From a bacterium 0.1xD8-71 (GTDB lineage Bacteria; Bacillota; Clostridia; Lachnospirales; Lachnospiraceae), in NCBI GenBank assembly GCA_003612405.1, contig RAYR01000029.1, positions 1-55,937 of the forward strand: a DNA stretch of 55,937 nt, read 5' to 3'. A program made the position numbers and the translations under genes. The first letter of the stretch is position 1. Each line of letters starts with the position of its first letter. Positions 8,930-17,629 of this stretch are shown piece after piece. Below the pieces are notes generated by a model. The model did not search any database, had not been told where the DNA came from, and saw nothing but the letters and a program-made list of their open reading frames with translations.

Positions 8930-8961
8930 GTTGATTAGTTTTGTAATACCCTGTTATAAAT
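8930..8961 (+). repeat. 32-bp direct repeat, right copy (start of intact GtrB-like gene)
   Basis: This is the right partner of 7263-7294 and includes the TTG start codon and first ten codons of the GtrB-like gene. Upstream of it, AAGGAAGAAGG (8912-8922) forms a new ribosome site 8 bp from the TTG, so the gene stays translatable after the insertion. Confidence 0.9.
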
Positions 8962-9854
8962 CTGCATTGACGATAAGACAGGTAGTTGATGAGATTAAAG
9001 GAACAATGGAAAATGAAGAGTTTGAAATTGTTTTGATAAATGATGCATCGCCGGATAACACTTTTGATGTTATCCGGGAATTATGTGTTGAGAATGTGAA
9101 TGTTATTGGAATCAACCTGAATGAAAATTTCGGACAACATGCGGCGCTGATGGCGGGTTTTCATCATGTGAACGGGGATATTGTTGTCTGTTTGGATGAT
9201 GATGGGCAGACACCGGCGAATGAAGCAGGTAAATTGATAACTGCGATTCTTCAGGGGCATGATGCGGTGTATGCCAGATATGAAAAAAAGAGACATTCCA
9301 GATTTCGTAATTTTGGAAGTTATATAAATGAACTGATGGCCCGGATTTTATTAGAAAAGCCAAAGGATTTGTATATATCCAGTTATTTTGCAGTAAAAAG
9401 ATTTATTGTAGATGAGATGATCAAATATGAAAACCCATACCCTTATGTAATCGGACTGCTTCTTAGAAGTACGAAAGATATTGTAAATGTAGACGTATGC
9501 CATAGAGAACGTGAGGTTGGGAAATCCGGATATACATTCGGTAAATTGATAATGCTTTGGCTGAATGGGTTTACTGCTTTTAGCGTAAAACCATTACGCA
9601 TTGCGACAGCGACAGGTTTTGTTGTAGCCATAGCCGGATTTGTGTACGGGATTGTAACAATTATAAGAAAACTTTTGGGTTTGAATTATATATTGGGATT
9701 CAGTGGGCTGATGTCTGTATTGCTTTTTTTGGGAGGACTGAACCTGATTATGTTAGGATTGATAGGCGAATATATTGGACGTATCTATATATCTTTAAAT
9801 AAGTCTCCGCAGTTTATTATAAGAGAGATTTTGAATGATGGTAAAGGTAAATGA
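8931..9854 (+). CDS. GtrB/DPM1-like polyprenyl-phosphate glycosyltransferase (GT2)
   Basis: The product has 307 residues. A GT2 catalytic domain occupies ~1-215, with VIPCYK at the start, LINDASPDNT, GINLNENFGQHAAL and the metal-binding DDDGQ near residue 90. Two C-terminal membrane helices (~226-250 and ~262-285) follow, ending in GLIGEYIGRIY. This is the GtrB/ArnC/DPM1 layout: the enzyme joins a nucleotide sugar to polyprenyl phosphate at the inner membrane face. The lipid-linked sugar could then be flipped by the paired small transporters (1972-2699) and used by the GT-C-like protein (2704-4542). The start is TTG at 8931, supported by AAGGAAGAAGG and by the duplicated copy upstream. Its sugar cannot be predicted. 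Confidence 0.9.
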   Translation: MISFVIPCYKSALTIRQVVDEIKGTMENEEFEIVLINDASPDNTFDVIRELCVENVNVIGINLNENFGQHAALMAGFHHVNGDIVVCLDDDGQTPANEAGKLITAILQGHDAVYARYEKKRHSRFRNFGSYINELMARILLEKPKDLYISSYFAVKRFIVDEMIKYENPYPYVIGLLLRSTKDIVNVDVCHREREVGKSGYTFGKLIMLWLNGFTAFSVKPLRIATATGFVVAIAGFVYGIVTIIRKLLGLNYILGFSGLMSVLLFLGGLNLIMLGLIGEYIGRIYISLNKSPQFIIREILNDGKGK

Positions 9855-9892
9855 TAGTGTTTTTGTTTTCAAGTTGATCCAGGAATAACAAA

Positions 9893-10189
9893 ATGTGCGA
9901 TAAGTTGTCCAGAAGCATACCTGATTACATCAATAAATATTTTGATGAGACATCACAGTTTCAACATTATTATGAATATGAAAACAGCATTAAACCAGGG
10001 CGTGATATTGACGACCGGTTTATTTGTTTAAAAGGGTTTTCATCGTCTACGCCAATAATCAATTCAGCAGCCTTCGGCAGGGAATGTCTGGGAGGCGGTT
10101 TTTATTTTAGGTTTAAAGGACATGGTATTGCAGTAGATCCGGGAATAGGATTTACTTCTTCACAAGTTCATCTTGACATCCTAATCTAA
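9893..10189 (+). pseudogene. Truncated N-terminal fragment, possibly of an MBL-fold hydrolase
   Basis: The 98-residue reading frame has a proper start (AGGAA 7-8 bp before ATG) but stops abruptly. Residues ~45-85 (LKGFSSSTP, then GGGFYFRFKG and GIAVDPGIGF) resemble the N-terminal strands of metallo-beta-lactamase-fold proteins, ahead of where the HxHxDH metal motif should come. No such motif follows in any frame before the next gene, so the remainder appears lost. It sits exactly where the AT-rich part of the window gives way to GC-richer DNA, as expected for a recombination scar. The family call rests on about 40 residues and is tentative; a short functional protein cannot be excluded. Confidence 0.45.
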
Positions 10190-10240
10190 GTTTTATTTCC
10201 AGGGTAAAAAATATGCTAATAAAGTGGTAAAAAACGTGCC

Positions 10241-10270
10241 TTGTTACACCCCGTCCAGGTTCGATATAAT
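10241..10270 (+). promoter_or_regulatory. Candidate promoter of the sugar uptake operon
   Basis: A -35-like TTGTTA at 10241-10246 and a perfect TATAAT at 10265-10270 are separated by 18 bp, leaving a leader of about 80 bp before the binding-protein gene. No operator for the YesN-like regulator could be picked out. Confidence 0.6.
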
Positions 10271-10357
10271 CAAAATACAGAATGAATCGATTCTTTCCTG
10301 TAATGAAACGGACAAAAATGTAAACACTGCCTGTAGAAGGCAGAAGGGGGTCAGGCT

Positions 10358-11734
10358 ATGAAAAAGAAATGGATCAGTGTGCTATTGGCAGCAGTTATGG
10401 CAGTGACAGCCGCGGGCTGCGGCGGTACAGACGGCCAGGGCACGGATACAGCGGCGAAACAGGAAGAAGTTACGGGACAGGAAACAGCAGGTACAGACAA
10501 AGCCAGTGCGGCAGACGCTGGCGAAGAGGCGGCAGATGAGAGTGTAAAAGCCACGCTCACATACTGGGACTATTCTGCCAACGCGGATCTGGAGAGTAAT
10601 ATTATCCTAAAGACAGCCATCGAAAAATTTAATGAGAAATACCCTAATGTGACCATAGAGGTCAGCGGCAAGGGCAGACCGGAGCAGTTATATGATGCTC
10701 TGTCTGTTGCCTTCAGTGCGGATAATGGGCCGGACATGTTCTGGGCGAATGTGGGAGCGGTGGTCTCTACTTACGTGGAAAACGGCAAAGTGCTGGAGTT
10801 GTCGGATTTTGCCGAGGAAAATGGCTGGAGTGATATTTTCTATGCGCCTTCTTTGAATAATCAGGAGATGCTGTTTGGAGGTATTTATGCTTTGCCTAAG
10901 CTACAGAAAACCCAAGGTATTTTTTACCGGAAAGATTTATATGAGAAATATGGATTTAGTGTTCCGAAAAACATGGAGGAATTTTTAGAGCAATGTAAAA
11001 CCTTGCAGAGTGACGGCATTATTCCTATCGGAAATGCGGGGAAATGGGCGGCGTGCACCAACCGCTGGTTTGACGGATTTCTGGAAATCAATGGTGGCAG
11101 TCAGGTACATGATCAGCTGTTGCGTGGGGAGACTTCCATTAACTGTGATGCGGTAATTCAATCTTTTTATGATTTGCAGGAACTGTCTGTTTACTTCCAG
11201 GAAGGGCATCTTTCCAATGAGGAGACAGAAGTGAATCTACAGTTGTTCCAGGGGCAGATGTGTTTTACCTATGACGGTACCTGGCAGGTGGATTGTATTA
11301 CGGATGCGGGTCTTTCCGCGGATGATTTTGGCTTTTTCTCCTTCCCGGCTTCCGAGGCACCGAGAGCCAACTCCTATGGCGACGGTATTTTTGTAAATGC
11401 TTCCTCGGCAAACCAGGAATTGATTAAAGAATTTTTGAAATGCTATCAGGATCAGGAATGTTATAGGCAGGCGTTTGAACAGACCGGTCAGGTGACGGTA
11501 GCAAGAGTGGATGCGATTGATGAAAGCAAATTAAATTCGCTGAATAAGGAGATCTTGGCTTGCATGAATACGGGAAGTGGTTCTTACATGCCTTCCTGCG
11601 AGATGGCATGGCCGGCAGAGCTGACGGATTGTCTGTTTGAGACGATCGATCAGATTGTGCTGAAAGAGATCACCCCGGAGGACGCGGCGGCGAAGCTGGA
11701 TGCCAAGGCAACTGAGATTGGTTTTTACCGGTAA
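10358..11734 (+). CDS. ABC transporter sugar-binding lipoprotein (family 1)
   Basis: The 458-residue protein starts with a lipoprotein signal (KKKW, hydrophobic stretch, AAGC lipobox with Cys21), then a Thr/Ala/Glu-rich linker, then an extracellular solute-binding domain. The domain has the family-1 features TYWDYSANAD, AIEKFNEKYPNVTIEV and, further on, GQMCFTYDGTWQ. It captures an oligosaccharide and delivers it to the two permeases that follow. An AGAAGGGGG stretch supports the start. A 14-bp stem-loop lies between this gene and the first permease and may raise its mRNA level relative to the permeases. The linked GH2 enzyme suggests a beta-linked oligosaccharide; the exact sugar is not deducible. 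Confidence 0.92.
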   Translation: MKKKWISVLLAAVMAVTAAGCGGTDGQGTDTAAKQEEVTGQETAGTDKASAADAGEEAADESVKATLTYWDYSANADLESNIILKTAIEKFNEKYPNVTIEVSGKGRPEQLYDALSVAFSADNGPDMFWANVGAVVSTYVENGKVLELSDFAEENGWSDIFYAPSLNNQEMLFGGIYALPKLQKTQGIFYRKDLYEKYGFSVPKNMEEFLEQCKTLQSDGIIPIGNAGKWAACTNRWFDGFLEINGGSQVHDQLLRGETSINCDAVIQSFYDLQELSVYFQEGHLSNEETEVNLQLFQGQMCFTYDGTWQVDCITDAGLSADDFGFFSFPASEAPRANSYGDGIFVNASSANQELIKEFLKCYQDQECYRQAFEQTGQVTVARVDAIDESKLNSLNKEILACMNTGSGSYMPSCEMAWPAELTDCLFETIDQIVLKEITPEDAAAKLDAKATEIGFYR

Positions 11735-11774
11735 AAGGCCGAAATGTAAATAGTGTCCGAAGTGTGGGAAATGA

Positions 11775-11810
11775 CTGGCTGCTTTTGAAATAACAATCAA
11801 GAGCAGCCAG
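11775..11810 (+). other. Intercistronic stem-loop between binding protein and permease genes
   Basis: The arms 11775-11788 and 11797-11810 pair over 14 bp with one G-U wobble and an 8-base loop. No run of T follows, so it is a poor intrinsic terminator. Such hairpins after binding-protein genes commonly stabilise the upstream message against 3' exonucleases. Confidence 0.7.
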
Positions 11811-11852
11811 ATTTCATAAAGAGGCTATCATTAAAATAAGGAGTGGTATGTA

Positions 11853-12737
11853 GTGAAAATGAAAAGGAAAAAGGGCAGCCTGACGCCGTATCTTTTCTTG
11901 GCGCTGCCGTTACTTTTATACGGGTTTTTTATTATTTATCCGATGTTGTACTCCCTGTACTTAAGTTTCTTTGACTGGGAGGGGATGTCCAACAAGCATC
12001 AGTTTATTGGGCTTGGAAACTATGTGGATATTATAAAGAACGATGAGATATTCCGTATTTCTCTGCTTAATAATCTGCGTTGGTGTCTGGGAACGGTCTT
12101 ATTGCCGGTGACGCTTGGACTGTTGTTTGCCCTGGCGCTTAACAGAAAGCGTTCCGGGGCGGGATTCTTACGTACGGCGGTCTTTACGCCGGTGGTGTTA
12201 TCGGTGACGGCGGTGGGTATGATGTGGCGCTGGATGTATGATCCCACGACCGGATTGATTAACAATGCGCTGAAAATGTTTTCCGGCGGAAAGGTTACTT
12301 TTAACTGGTATGCGGATACGGGAAATATCATTTATTATCTGATTGTTGCCGGTTCCTGGGCTTATACGGGGATGTGTATGATCATGTTTGCGGCAGGAAT
12401 CAAGTCCATTTCCGGCAGTGTACTGGAATCGGCCATGCTGGATGGGGTAAATGGGCGGCAGATGTTATTTTATATCGTGCTGCCGCAGCTTCGCAATACC
12501 TTAAATACGGTATTGGTTTATTCCATGGCCCAGGCGTTTAAGGTGTTTGATCTGGTGTATGTGATGACGGGAGGAGGCCCCGGCAGGAAGACCAACGTGC
12601 TGGCCAGTCTGTCTTACGAAACGGTATTCAGTTATTATCAGTATGGAAGAGGCAGTGCCATTGCATGGATCCTGACCATTGTGCTGTTGTTTATTTCCCT
12701 GGTGGTCAACAGGCTGATTTCCATGCAGAAAGAATAG
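11853..12737 (+). CDS. ABC sugar transporter permease (MalF/UgpA-type)
   Basis: The protein has 294 residues and six membrane helices, the first at ~15-37 (FLALPLLLYGFFIIYP). The cytoplasmic EAA loop (ESAMLDG, ~192 onwards) is where the permease meets the ATPase. The GTG start at 11853 has GGAG 9 bp upstream, better placed than for ATG 11859. It forms a heterodimer with the next gene's product. There is no ATPase gene nearby, as is usual in this transporter class in Firmicutes, where a shared MsmK/UgpC-type ATPase encoded elsewhere serves several importers; that is inferred here. Confidence 0.92.
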   Translation: MKMKRKKGSLTPYLFLALPLLLYGFFIIYPMLYSLYLSFFDWEGMSNKHQFIGLGNYVDIIKNDEIFRISLLNNLRWCLGTVLLPVTLGLLFALALNRKRSGAGFLRTAVFTPVVLSVTAVGMMWRWMYDPTTGLINNALKMFSGGKVTFNWYADTGNIIYYLIVAGSWAYTGMCMIMFAAGIKSISGSVLESAMLDGVNGRQMLFYIVLPQLRNTLNTVLVYSMAQAFKVFDLVYVMTGGGPGRKTNVLASLSYETVFSYYQYGRGSAIAWILTIVLLFISLVVNRLISMQKE

Positions 12738-12753
12738 GAGGGAGGGGAAAACA

Positions 12754-13572
12754 ATGACAAAATGGAAAAAGGCAGCGTGGTGTCTGCTTTTTGTTGTAAT
12801 CGGCCTGATCTGGCTGATGCCGGTGTTTTATCTGATTAATGTATCTGTCAAGCCGGCGGCGGAGTTTTATACAGAGGGTGTGTTTTCTGTCACCCTGCAC
12901 CCGACACTTACAAATTTTGCGGAAGCCTGGCGGAAAATAGGGACTTTCTTTTTTAACAGTGTGATCAATGTGGTGGTCTCTGTGCCGCTTGGCATTTTGA
13001 TTGCCTCCTTGGGGGCATATGCACTGGCCAGGCTGGAAGTGCGGGGGAAAGGGTTTTTCAGGGTATTGTTTATGATGGGAATGTTGCTGCCGGTACATGT
13101 GACGCTTTTGCCTAACTATATCACATTGCAAAAGCTGAATCTGTTGAATTCCAGGGCGGGGATTCTGTTATTGTATACAGTGTTTAATATCCCCTTTGCC
13201 ATGTATATGCTTCAGGGCTTTTTCATGGGGCTTAGCCGGGAGATTGAAGAATCTGCCATTATCGACGGGGCGGGCAGTTTTCAGATATATCTTCATATCG
13301 CACTGCCGATGGCGAGACCGGCGATTATCATTTCGGGGCTGTTGTGTTTTATTGCGGTCTGGAACGATCTGGTATTTGCCATGACCTTCGTGCAGAATAA
13401 TAAGAAGATGCCCATTACAGCAGGACTGTTACAGTTTGTGGGAGAGTTTACCTCTCATTATGAGAAGATTACGGCGGGAATTCTGCTGTCAGCACTGCCG
13501 GTATTTATTTTGTATTTATTCTTCCAGAAGCAGATTATGGAAGGGATGGCGGAAGGCGCGGTTAAGGGTTAG
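12754..13572 (+). CDS. ABC sugar transporter permease (MalG/UgpE-type)
   Basis: This 272-residue partner permease has a first helix at ~6-28 and the EAA loop EESAIIDGAG near residue 165. The next helices carry the usual ALPMARPAI and WNDLVFAM blocks. It follows the first permease by 16 bp with an AGGAGGGAGGGG ribosome site. Together with the binding protein and the first permease it makes a complete importer except for the ATPase. The GH2 gene follows within about 20 bp, so imported sugar is probably cleaved in the cytoplasm. Confidence 0.92.
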   Translation: MTKWKKAAWCLLFVVIGLIWLMPVFYLINVSVKPAAEFYTEGVFSVTLHPTLTNFAEAWRKIGTFFFNSVINVVVSVPLGILIASLGAYALARLEVRGKGFFRVLFMMGMLLPVHVTLLPNYITLQKLNLLNSRAGILLLYTVFNIPFAMYMLQGFFMGLSREIEESAIIDGAGSFQIYLHIALPMARPAIIISGLLCFIAVWNDLVFAMTFVQNNKKMPITAGLLQFVGEFTSHYEKITAGILLSALPVFILYLFFQKQIMEGMAEGAVKG

Positions 13573-13592
13573 GGATGGAAGGAGGAAAGAAA

Positions 13593-15797
13593 ATGCATGT
13601 GGAGACTAGAAAGCTCCCGGAATGGTATGTCATGCAGGATGTGCATGATCTGGGGGAACGGTTGCAGCTTTATGAAGATCAGATGAATCTGTTGGAATAT
13701 CCCCATATGATGTCGGCATGGGAGAAGGTGGACCGTCTGACTTATCTACAGAAAATCTATGAGGATACGCCGTATTTTGGCAGAAAACTGCGTTATTTTA
13801 ATACAGCGCCCTGGTGGTACAGGTCGGTGTTTAATCTGGAGGAAATACCGGACAACAGCAGGATTTGGATTGTGTTTCCGGGGGTGGATTATCATTGCAA
13901 GGTATGGCTGAACGGCCGGTATCTGGGAGAACATACAGGGTATTTTGATGATTTTTCCTTTGAGATATCAGACGGGGTCAGGACAGGGGAAAATGTCCTG
14001 TATGTGAAAGTGTGGTCTTACTGGGATACGGAGGTGGATCCCGGTGCGGAGAGTATGCGGTGCTTTGCGGTCAAGAGAAACATGGTCAAAGGAACCTGTG
14101 AACATGGAGACGGTTTCATCCAACGGGATGTAAACCCGGTGGGTATCGTCGGAACGCCTTTCCTGCATATAAAAAGAGCCTGTTTCCTGGAATCGGTGGC
14201 AGTGGAAAATCTGCTGTTGGAGGACGGCCGGGGCTTGGTGCGGATCCGCGGAGAAATCACTGTTGTGGAGGACAAGAAAGAAGACAAGTCGTCAGAGGCG
14301 GCAAAAGGGCAGGACCTTCAGGTGCGTATCTGTCTTCTGGGGCCTGACAGGATGCTGGCAGCGGAAAAAGAGGTATCCGGACAGGGCGCCTGGATGGAAG
14401 AGATTACAGTGGAAAACCCCATGCTTTGGAACACCTGGGACAGGGGAGGCAGCAGGCTCTACGAATTGCAGGTGGTCCTGTGTGACAGGACAGGGGAGGC
14501 TGTGGACAGTGTCTGCAAACATCTGGGCTTTAAAACGGTGCGTTTGCTCAGAAATACAGAAACGACCCGCTTTTATCTTAATGGCCGGCCCTTGTTTTTG
14601 CGGGGGACTTCTTACTTTCCGGATGTATATGTGGGGGACATCCCCGGGGAAAAGTACAGGCATGATCTGTTGTTGATGCGGGAGGCCGGGTTCAATGCCA
14701 TACGGGTTCATGTGCATGTGGAACAGCCTGTATTTTATGAGCTGTGCGACGAGATGGGATTTCTGGTATTTCAGGATTCGGATTTCAGTTGGAACCATCC
14801 GACCATGGCACAATGGCTTGCCAAAAATCTGGGAATCTTTGACCGGATGGTAGAAAGATTACGGGGATATGCCTGTCTGGGGTGCTGGATTCTCTTGAAT
14901 GAACCGGATAAATGGAAAACGCTGCTTGACTATTTTGGCTCCTGTCTGGAAGAAATCATTGCCAGAACAGACTCTATTACGGAGGCTATCGGCAGACAGC
15001 TTACGGAGCGGGTAAAACGCCTGGATCCGATGCATCCCTATATTCGGGCCTCCTATGATGAGGCGGACTTGGAAAGCGGGGACAGTCATACTTATCTGGG
15101 GTCGCTTAGAAGCCAGGCGTCGAACTATACGGATATAGAGGGCACCACGGAAAAGTTTAATACGGAGTATGGCATGGATGCTCCGGGCACCTTGGATAAC
15201 CTGTTCCGGATCAGGCCGCTTTATGAGGCGCTTTTGCCGGTGAGGGAAAGGATGGAGGAAATACAGCAGTATCAGTGCAGGCTGCTCAAATACTATACGG
15301 AACATTACAGGAGACAGCGGTTTGCACCTTGCAGTGCGTATTTCCAGTTTATGTTTATTGATCTGTGTCCCCAGAGCTTCTACGGTATCGTGGACTGGTG
15401 GGGAATCCCCAAGCAATCGTATCCGGTACTGAAAGAGATCAACCAGCCGGTGGCAGTATTGGCCTATCCGCAGGAAGGGCAGATCGCATTAATGCTTGTG
15501 AATGATACGGAGCAGAAAAAAAGGGGAATCATACGCTTTACGATTTCCCGGAATGGGTTATTATATAGACAGGGGGAATTGGAGGCACAAATACCGGCGG
15601 ACAGCAGTGTGCAGGCAGGCAGTATTTCTGATTTTGGCTCTTTTTCCCAGGACAAAGATCTGGAACTGTTATTTCTTGCAGAGGATGGGACTGTAATTGC
15701 CACAAATCATTATCAGGGCGCTTTTTGTGAATGGAAGCATATTGCAGGTCATCCGGTGCCTGTGAATAATGAACTGGGGATGCGTATTTTCCGGTAG
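13593..15797 (+). CDS. Glycoside hydrolase family 2 (beta-galactosidase/glucuronidase-like)
   Basis: The 734-residue enzyme has the GH2 order. An N-terminal jelly-roll (~60-200) contains WYRSVFNL, the VDYHCKVWLNG block and GYFDDF. An immunoglobulin-like domain follows, then a TIM barrel from ~330 (LNGRPLFLRG, MREAGFNAIRVHVH). Glu437 in LLNEPDK fits the acid/base and Glu525 in FNTEYG fits the nucleophile. There is no signal peptide, so it acts in the cytoplasm on imported oligosaccharide. ATG 13593 is preferred to 13575 because AGGAGG lies 7 bp before it. GH2 covers beta-galactosidase, beta-glucuronidase, beta-mannosidase and others; I cannot tell which. Confidence 0.9.
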   Translation: MHVETRKLPEWYVMQDVHDLGERLQLYEDQMNLLEYPHMMSAWEKVDRLTYLQKIYEDTPYFGRKLRYFNTAPWWYRSVFNLEEIPDNSRIWIVFPGVDYHCKVWLNGRYLGEHTGYFDDFSFEISDGVRTGENVLYVKVWSYWDTEVDPGAESMRCFAVKRNMVKGTCEHGDGFIQRDVNPVGIVGTPFLHIKRACFLESVAVENLLLEDGRGLVRIRGEITVVEDKKEDKSSEAAKGQDLQVRICLLGPDRMLAAEKEVSGQGAWMEEITVENPMLWNTWDRGGSRLYELQVVLCDRTGEAVDSVCKHLGFKTVRLLRNTETTRFYLNGRPLFLRGTSYFPDVYVGDIPGEKYRHDLLLMREAGFNAIRVHVHVEQPVFYELCDEMGFLVFQDSDFSWNHPTMAQWLAKNLGIFDRMVERLRGYACLGCWILLNEPDKWKTLLDYFGSCLEEIIARTDSITEAIGRQLTERVKRLDPMHPYIRASYDEADLESGDSHTYLGSLRSQASNYTDIEGTTEKFNTEYGMDAPGTLDNLFRIRPLYEALLPVRERMEEIQQYQCRLLKYYTEHYRRQRFAPCSAYFQFMFIDLCPQSFYGIVDWWGIPKQSYPVLKEINQPVAVLAYPQEGQIALMLVNDTEQKKRGIIRFTISRNGLLYRQGELEAQIPADSSVQAGSISDFGSFSQDKDLELLFLAEDGTVIATNHYQGAFCEWKHIAGHPVPVNNELGMRIFR

Positions 15798-15827
15798 TAG
15801 GTGACAGGGTAAGGCAGGTGAGTGGGG

Positions 15828-17612
15828 ATGGAAAGGAAAAAGTTCAGGCCGAAAAGCACACTTTGGCTGTTGGCTCTTTTTGTGGTGATGATTGTCATTC
15901 CCACGATGACTTTCCTGCATTATATTATTCAGCAGGATATTCAGGAACTGAAGGCCGGCGTGGAGAGACAGACGGGAGTTATCTGTACACAGGTCAATGA
16001 TACGCTGGAGGAATATCTTGCCCAGCTGGACCGCAGCATACAGACTGTTTATGGGAAAAATATGCTGAACATCATGAAAGACAGCAAATATTCCTATACG
16101 AATTTTGAGGAAATTCAGAAACGGAATCGGATTGAAGAATATCTGAGTATTATGATGAATCAGTCGGAACATGTGGCGGGTATTTATGTAATGACGGAGC
16201 GGGATAATCTGTTCTATTACTCTAACTATGCCCTGAATCCCGACTGTAAGGGACGCAGGCAGGAGCTGCTGGAGATGGCAGGACATGAAAACCGGGAGTT
16301 TTTTGTGACAGGACTTCATCCTTCCTGGTTTGCGGCCGGGAAGGCAGTACCCCAGGTGATTTCCGTGTTTAAACCTGTTTACAATATGGGCGGGGAACGG
16401 TTGGCCGTGATTGTGATTGATATAGAACAGGAAATGCTTCAGGAACTTTTAGATCGTTACAGACAGGAAGAATTCAGTAATATCCTGATTCTGGGCGGGG
16501 ATGGCCAGATTATGGGACAGTTATATCAGGAGGACTATCCGGAAGTGTATCAGGAAATGGAAGAGGTCCTGGCCTTTCCTGCACCGGGGCAGGGTTATGG
16601 GACAGTGAACGGGCAAAGGGCGCTGCTATCGGTGGACCAGACACATAACGCCGGCTGGAAAGTAGTCACAATCGTGTATGAAAGCCGAATCCAGGAACGG
16701 ATCGGGACGACGCTGTGGCTGCGCAGGGCGGTGCTTTTCTGTATCCTGCTGTGGTTTGTCTCTTTTGTAATCATAGGCGTGAAGTTGATTTACGTGCCGC
16801 TGCGGAAGTTATATGAGGCCATGGAACTGGTGAAACAGGGAAATATGGAGGCCTACATTGCTGACGGCAGAAGAGATGAATTCGGGTATCTGATTCAGGA
16901 ATATAACCGGATGCTGAAGCAGATCAATGAACTGATTTATGGACAGTATGTGCTGGAACTGAAAAACAAGGAAATCAAATATAAGGAACTGAAAGGAAGG
17001 ATCAATCCTCATTTTATCATTAATACCATGCAGTTGATCAGCAGCGTGGCGATTCTGAACAATGATACGGAGACGGAGGAACTGATCCGGGATTTCAGTG
17101 GTATGCTCCGCTATACATTATATGAAAAAGACCGGCAGGTGCCGCTTTCCAGGGAAATACAGCATACCATGCAGTTTGTAAGACTGCGGGAGAAAAACAG
17201 GGATTATGGGGTGACAGTGCAGGTGGAGATTCCGGAAGAATGTCTGGACGTATCGGTCATGAAACTGATGTTGCAGCCGATCGTGGAAAACTGTTATTTT
17301 CATGGGTTTACGGATAAAACAAGGGCATACCATATTCTGATCAAGGGAGAGCGCCTGGAGCGGACACTGCTTCTTTCCGTGGAGGATGACGGCTGCGGCA
17401 TTTCACAGGAGAAGCTGGTGCAGATCAAGGACAGGCTGTCGGCTGTTTGCCAGAATGTGGAATATACAGAAAAAGAAACGGACAGTATTGCCTTGGATAA
17501 TATTATGGGACGTCTGTGGACAATCTATGGCGAAGAGGCGGCTATGGACGTAGAAAGCGGCCCTGGCGGCGGCACAAGAGTAACACTGCGGCTGCCGGTA
17601 CAGGAAGCATGA
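15828..17612 (+). CDS. YesM-like sensor histidine kinase
   Basis: The product has ~594 residues. Helix 1 is at ~12-32 and an extracellular sensor domain of ~260 residues follows. A second helix at ~300 leads to a HAMP-like stretch (PLRKLYEAMELVKQGN) and a YesM-type kinase core with the phosphorylated His395 in INPHFIINTMQ. The ATPase has N-box EN and GxGxS-like DDGCGIS and GPGGGTRV motifs. It passes phosphate to the response regulator encoded directly downstream. GTG 15822 is an alternative start two codons earlier. Sensor kinases of this class next to family-1 sugar importers usually detect an extracellular carbohydrate and switch on the adjacent uptake genes. Confidence 0.92.
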   Translation: MERKKFRPKSTLWLLALFVVMIVIPTMTFLHYIIQQDIQELKAGVERQTGVICTQVNDTLEEYLAQLDRSIQTVYGKNMLNIMKDSKYSYTNFEEIQKRNRIEEYLSIMMNQSEHVAGIYVMTERDNLFYYSNYALNPDCKGRRQELLEMAGHENREFFVTGLHPSWFAAGKAVPQVISVFKPVYNMGGERLAVIVIDIEQEMLQELLDRYRQEEFSNILILGGDGQIMGQLYQEDYPEVYQEMEEVLAFPAPGQGYGTVNGQRALLSVDQTHNAGWKVVTIVYESRIQERIGTTLWLRRAVLFCILLWFVSFVIIGVKLIYVPLRKLYEAMELVKQGNMEAYIADGRRDEFGYLIQEYNRMLKQINELIYGQYVLELKNKEIKYKELKGRINPHFIINTMQLISSVAILNNDTETEELIRDFSGMLRYTLYEKDRQVPLSREIQHTMQFVRLREKNRDYGVTVQVEIPEECLDVSVMKLMLQPIVENCYFHGFTDKTRAYHILIKGERLERTLLLSVEDDGCGISQEKLVQIKDRLSAVCQNVEYTEKETDSIALDNIMGRLWTIYGEEAAMDVESGPGGGTRVTLRLPVQEA

Positions 17613-17629
17613 CAGAGAAGGAGAAGGGT

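Noticed and set aside
10271..10357. A catabolite-response (cre-like) site upstream of the binding-protein gene
   Set aside because: TGTAA- and TGAAACG-like stretches are present, but no segment fits the full palindromic consensus.
17516..17629. Longer start for the response regulator
   Set aside because: The extension is Arg/Gly-rich, overlaps the kinase ATPase domain in another frame and has no ribosome site; AAGGAG before 17630 is better.
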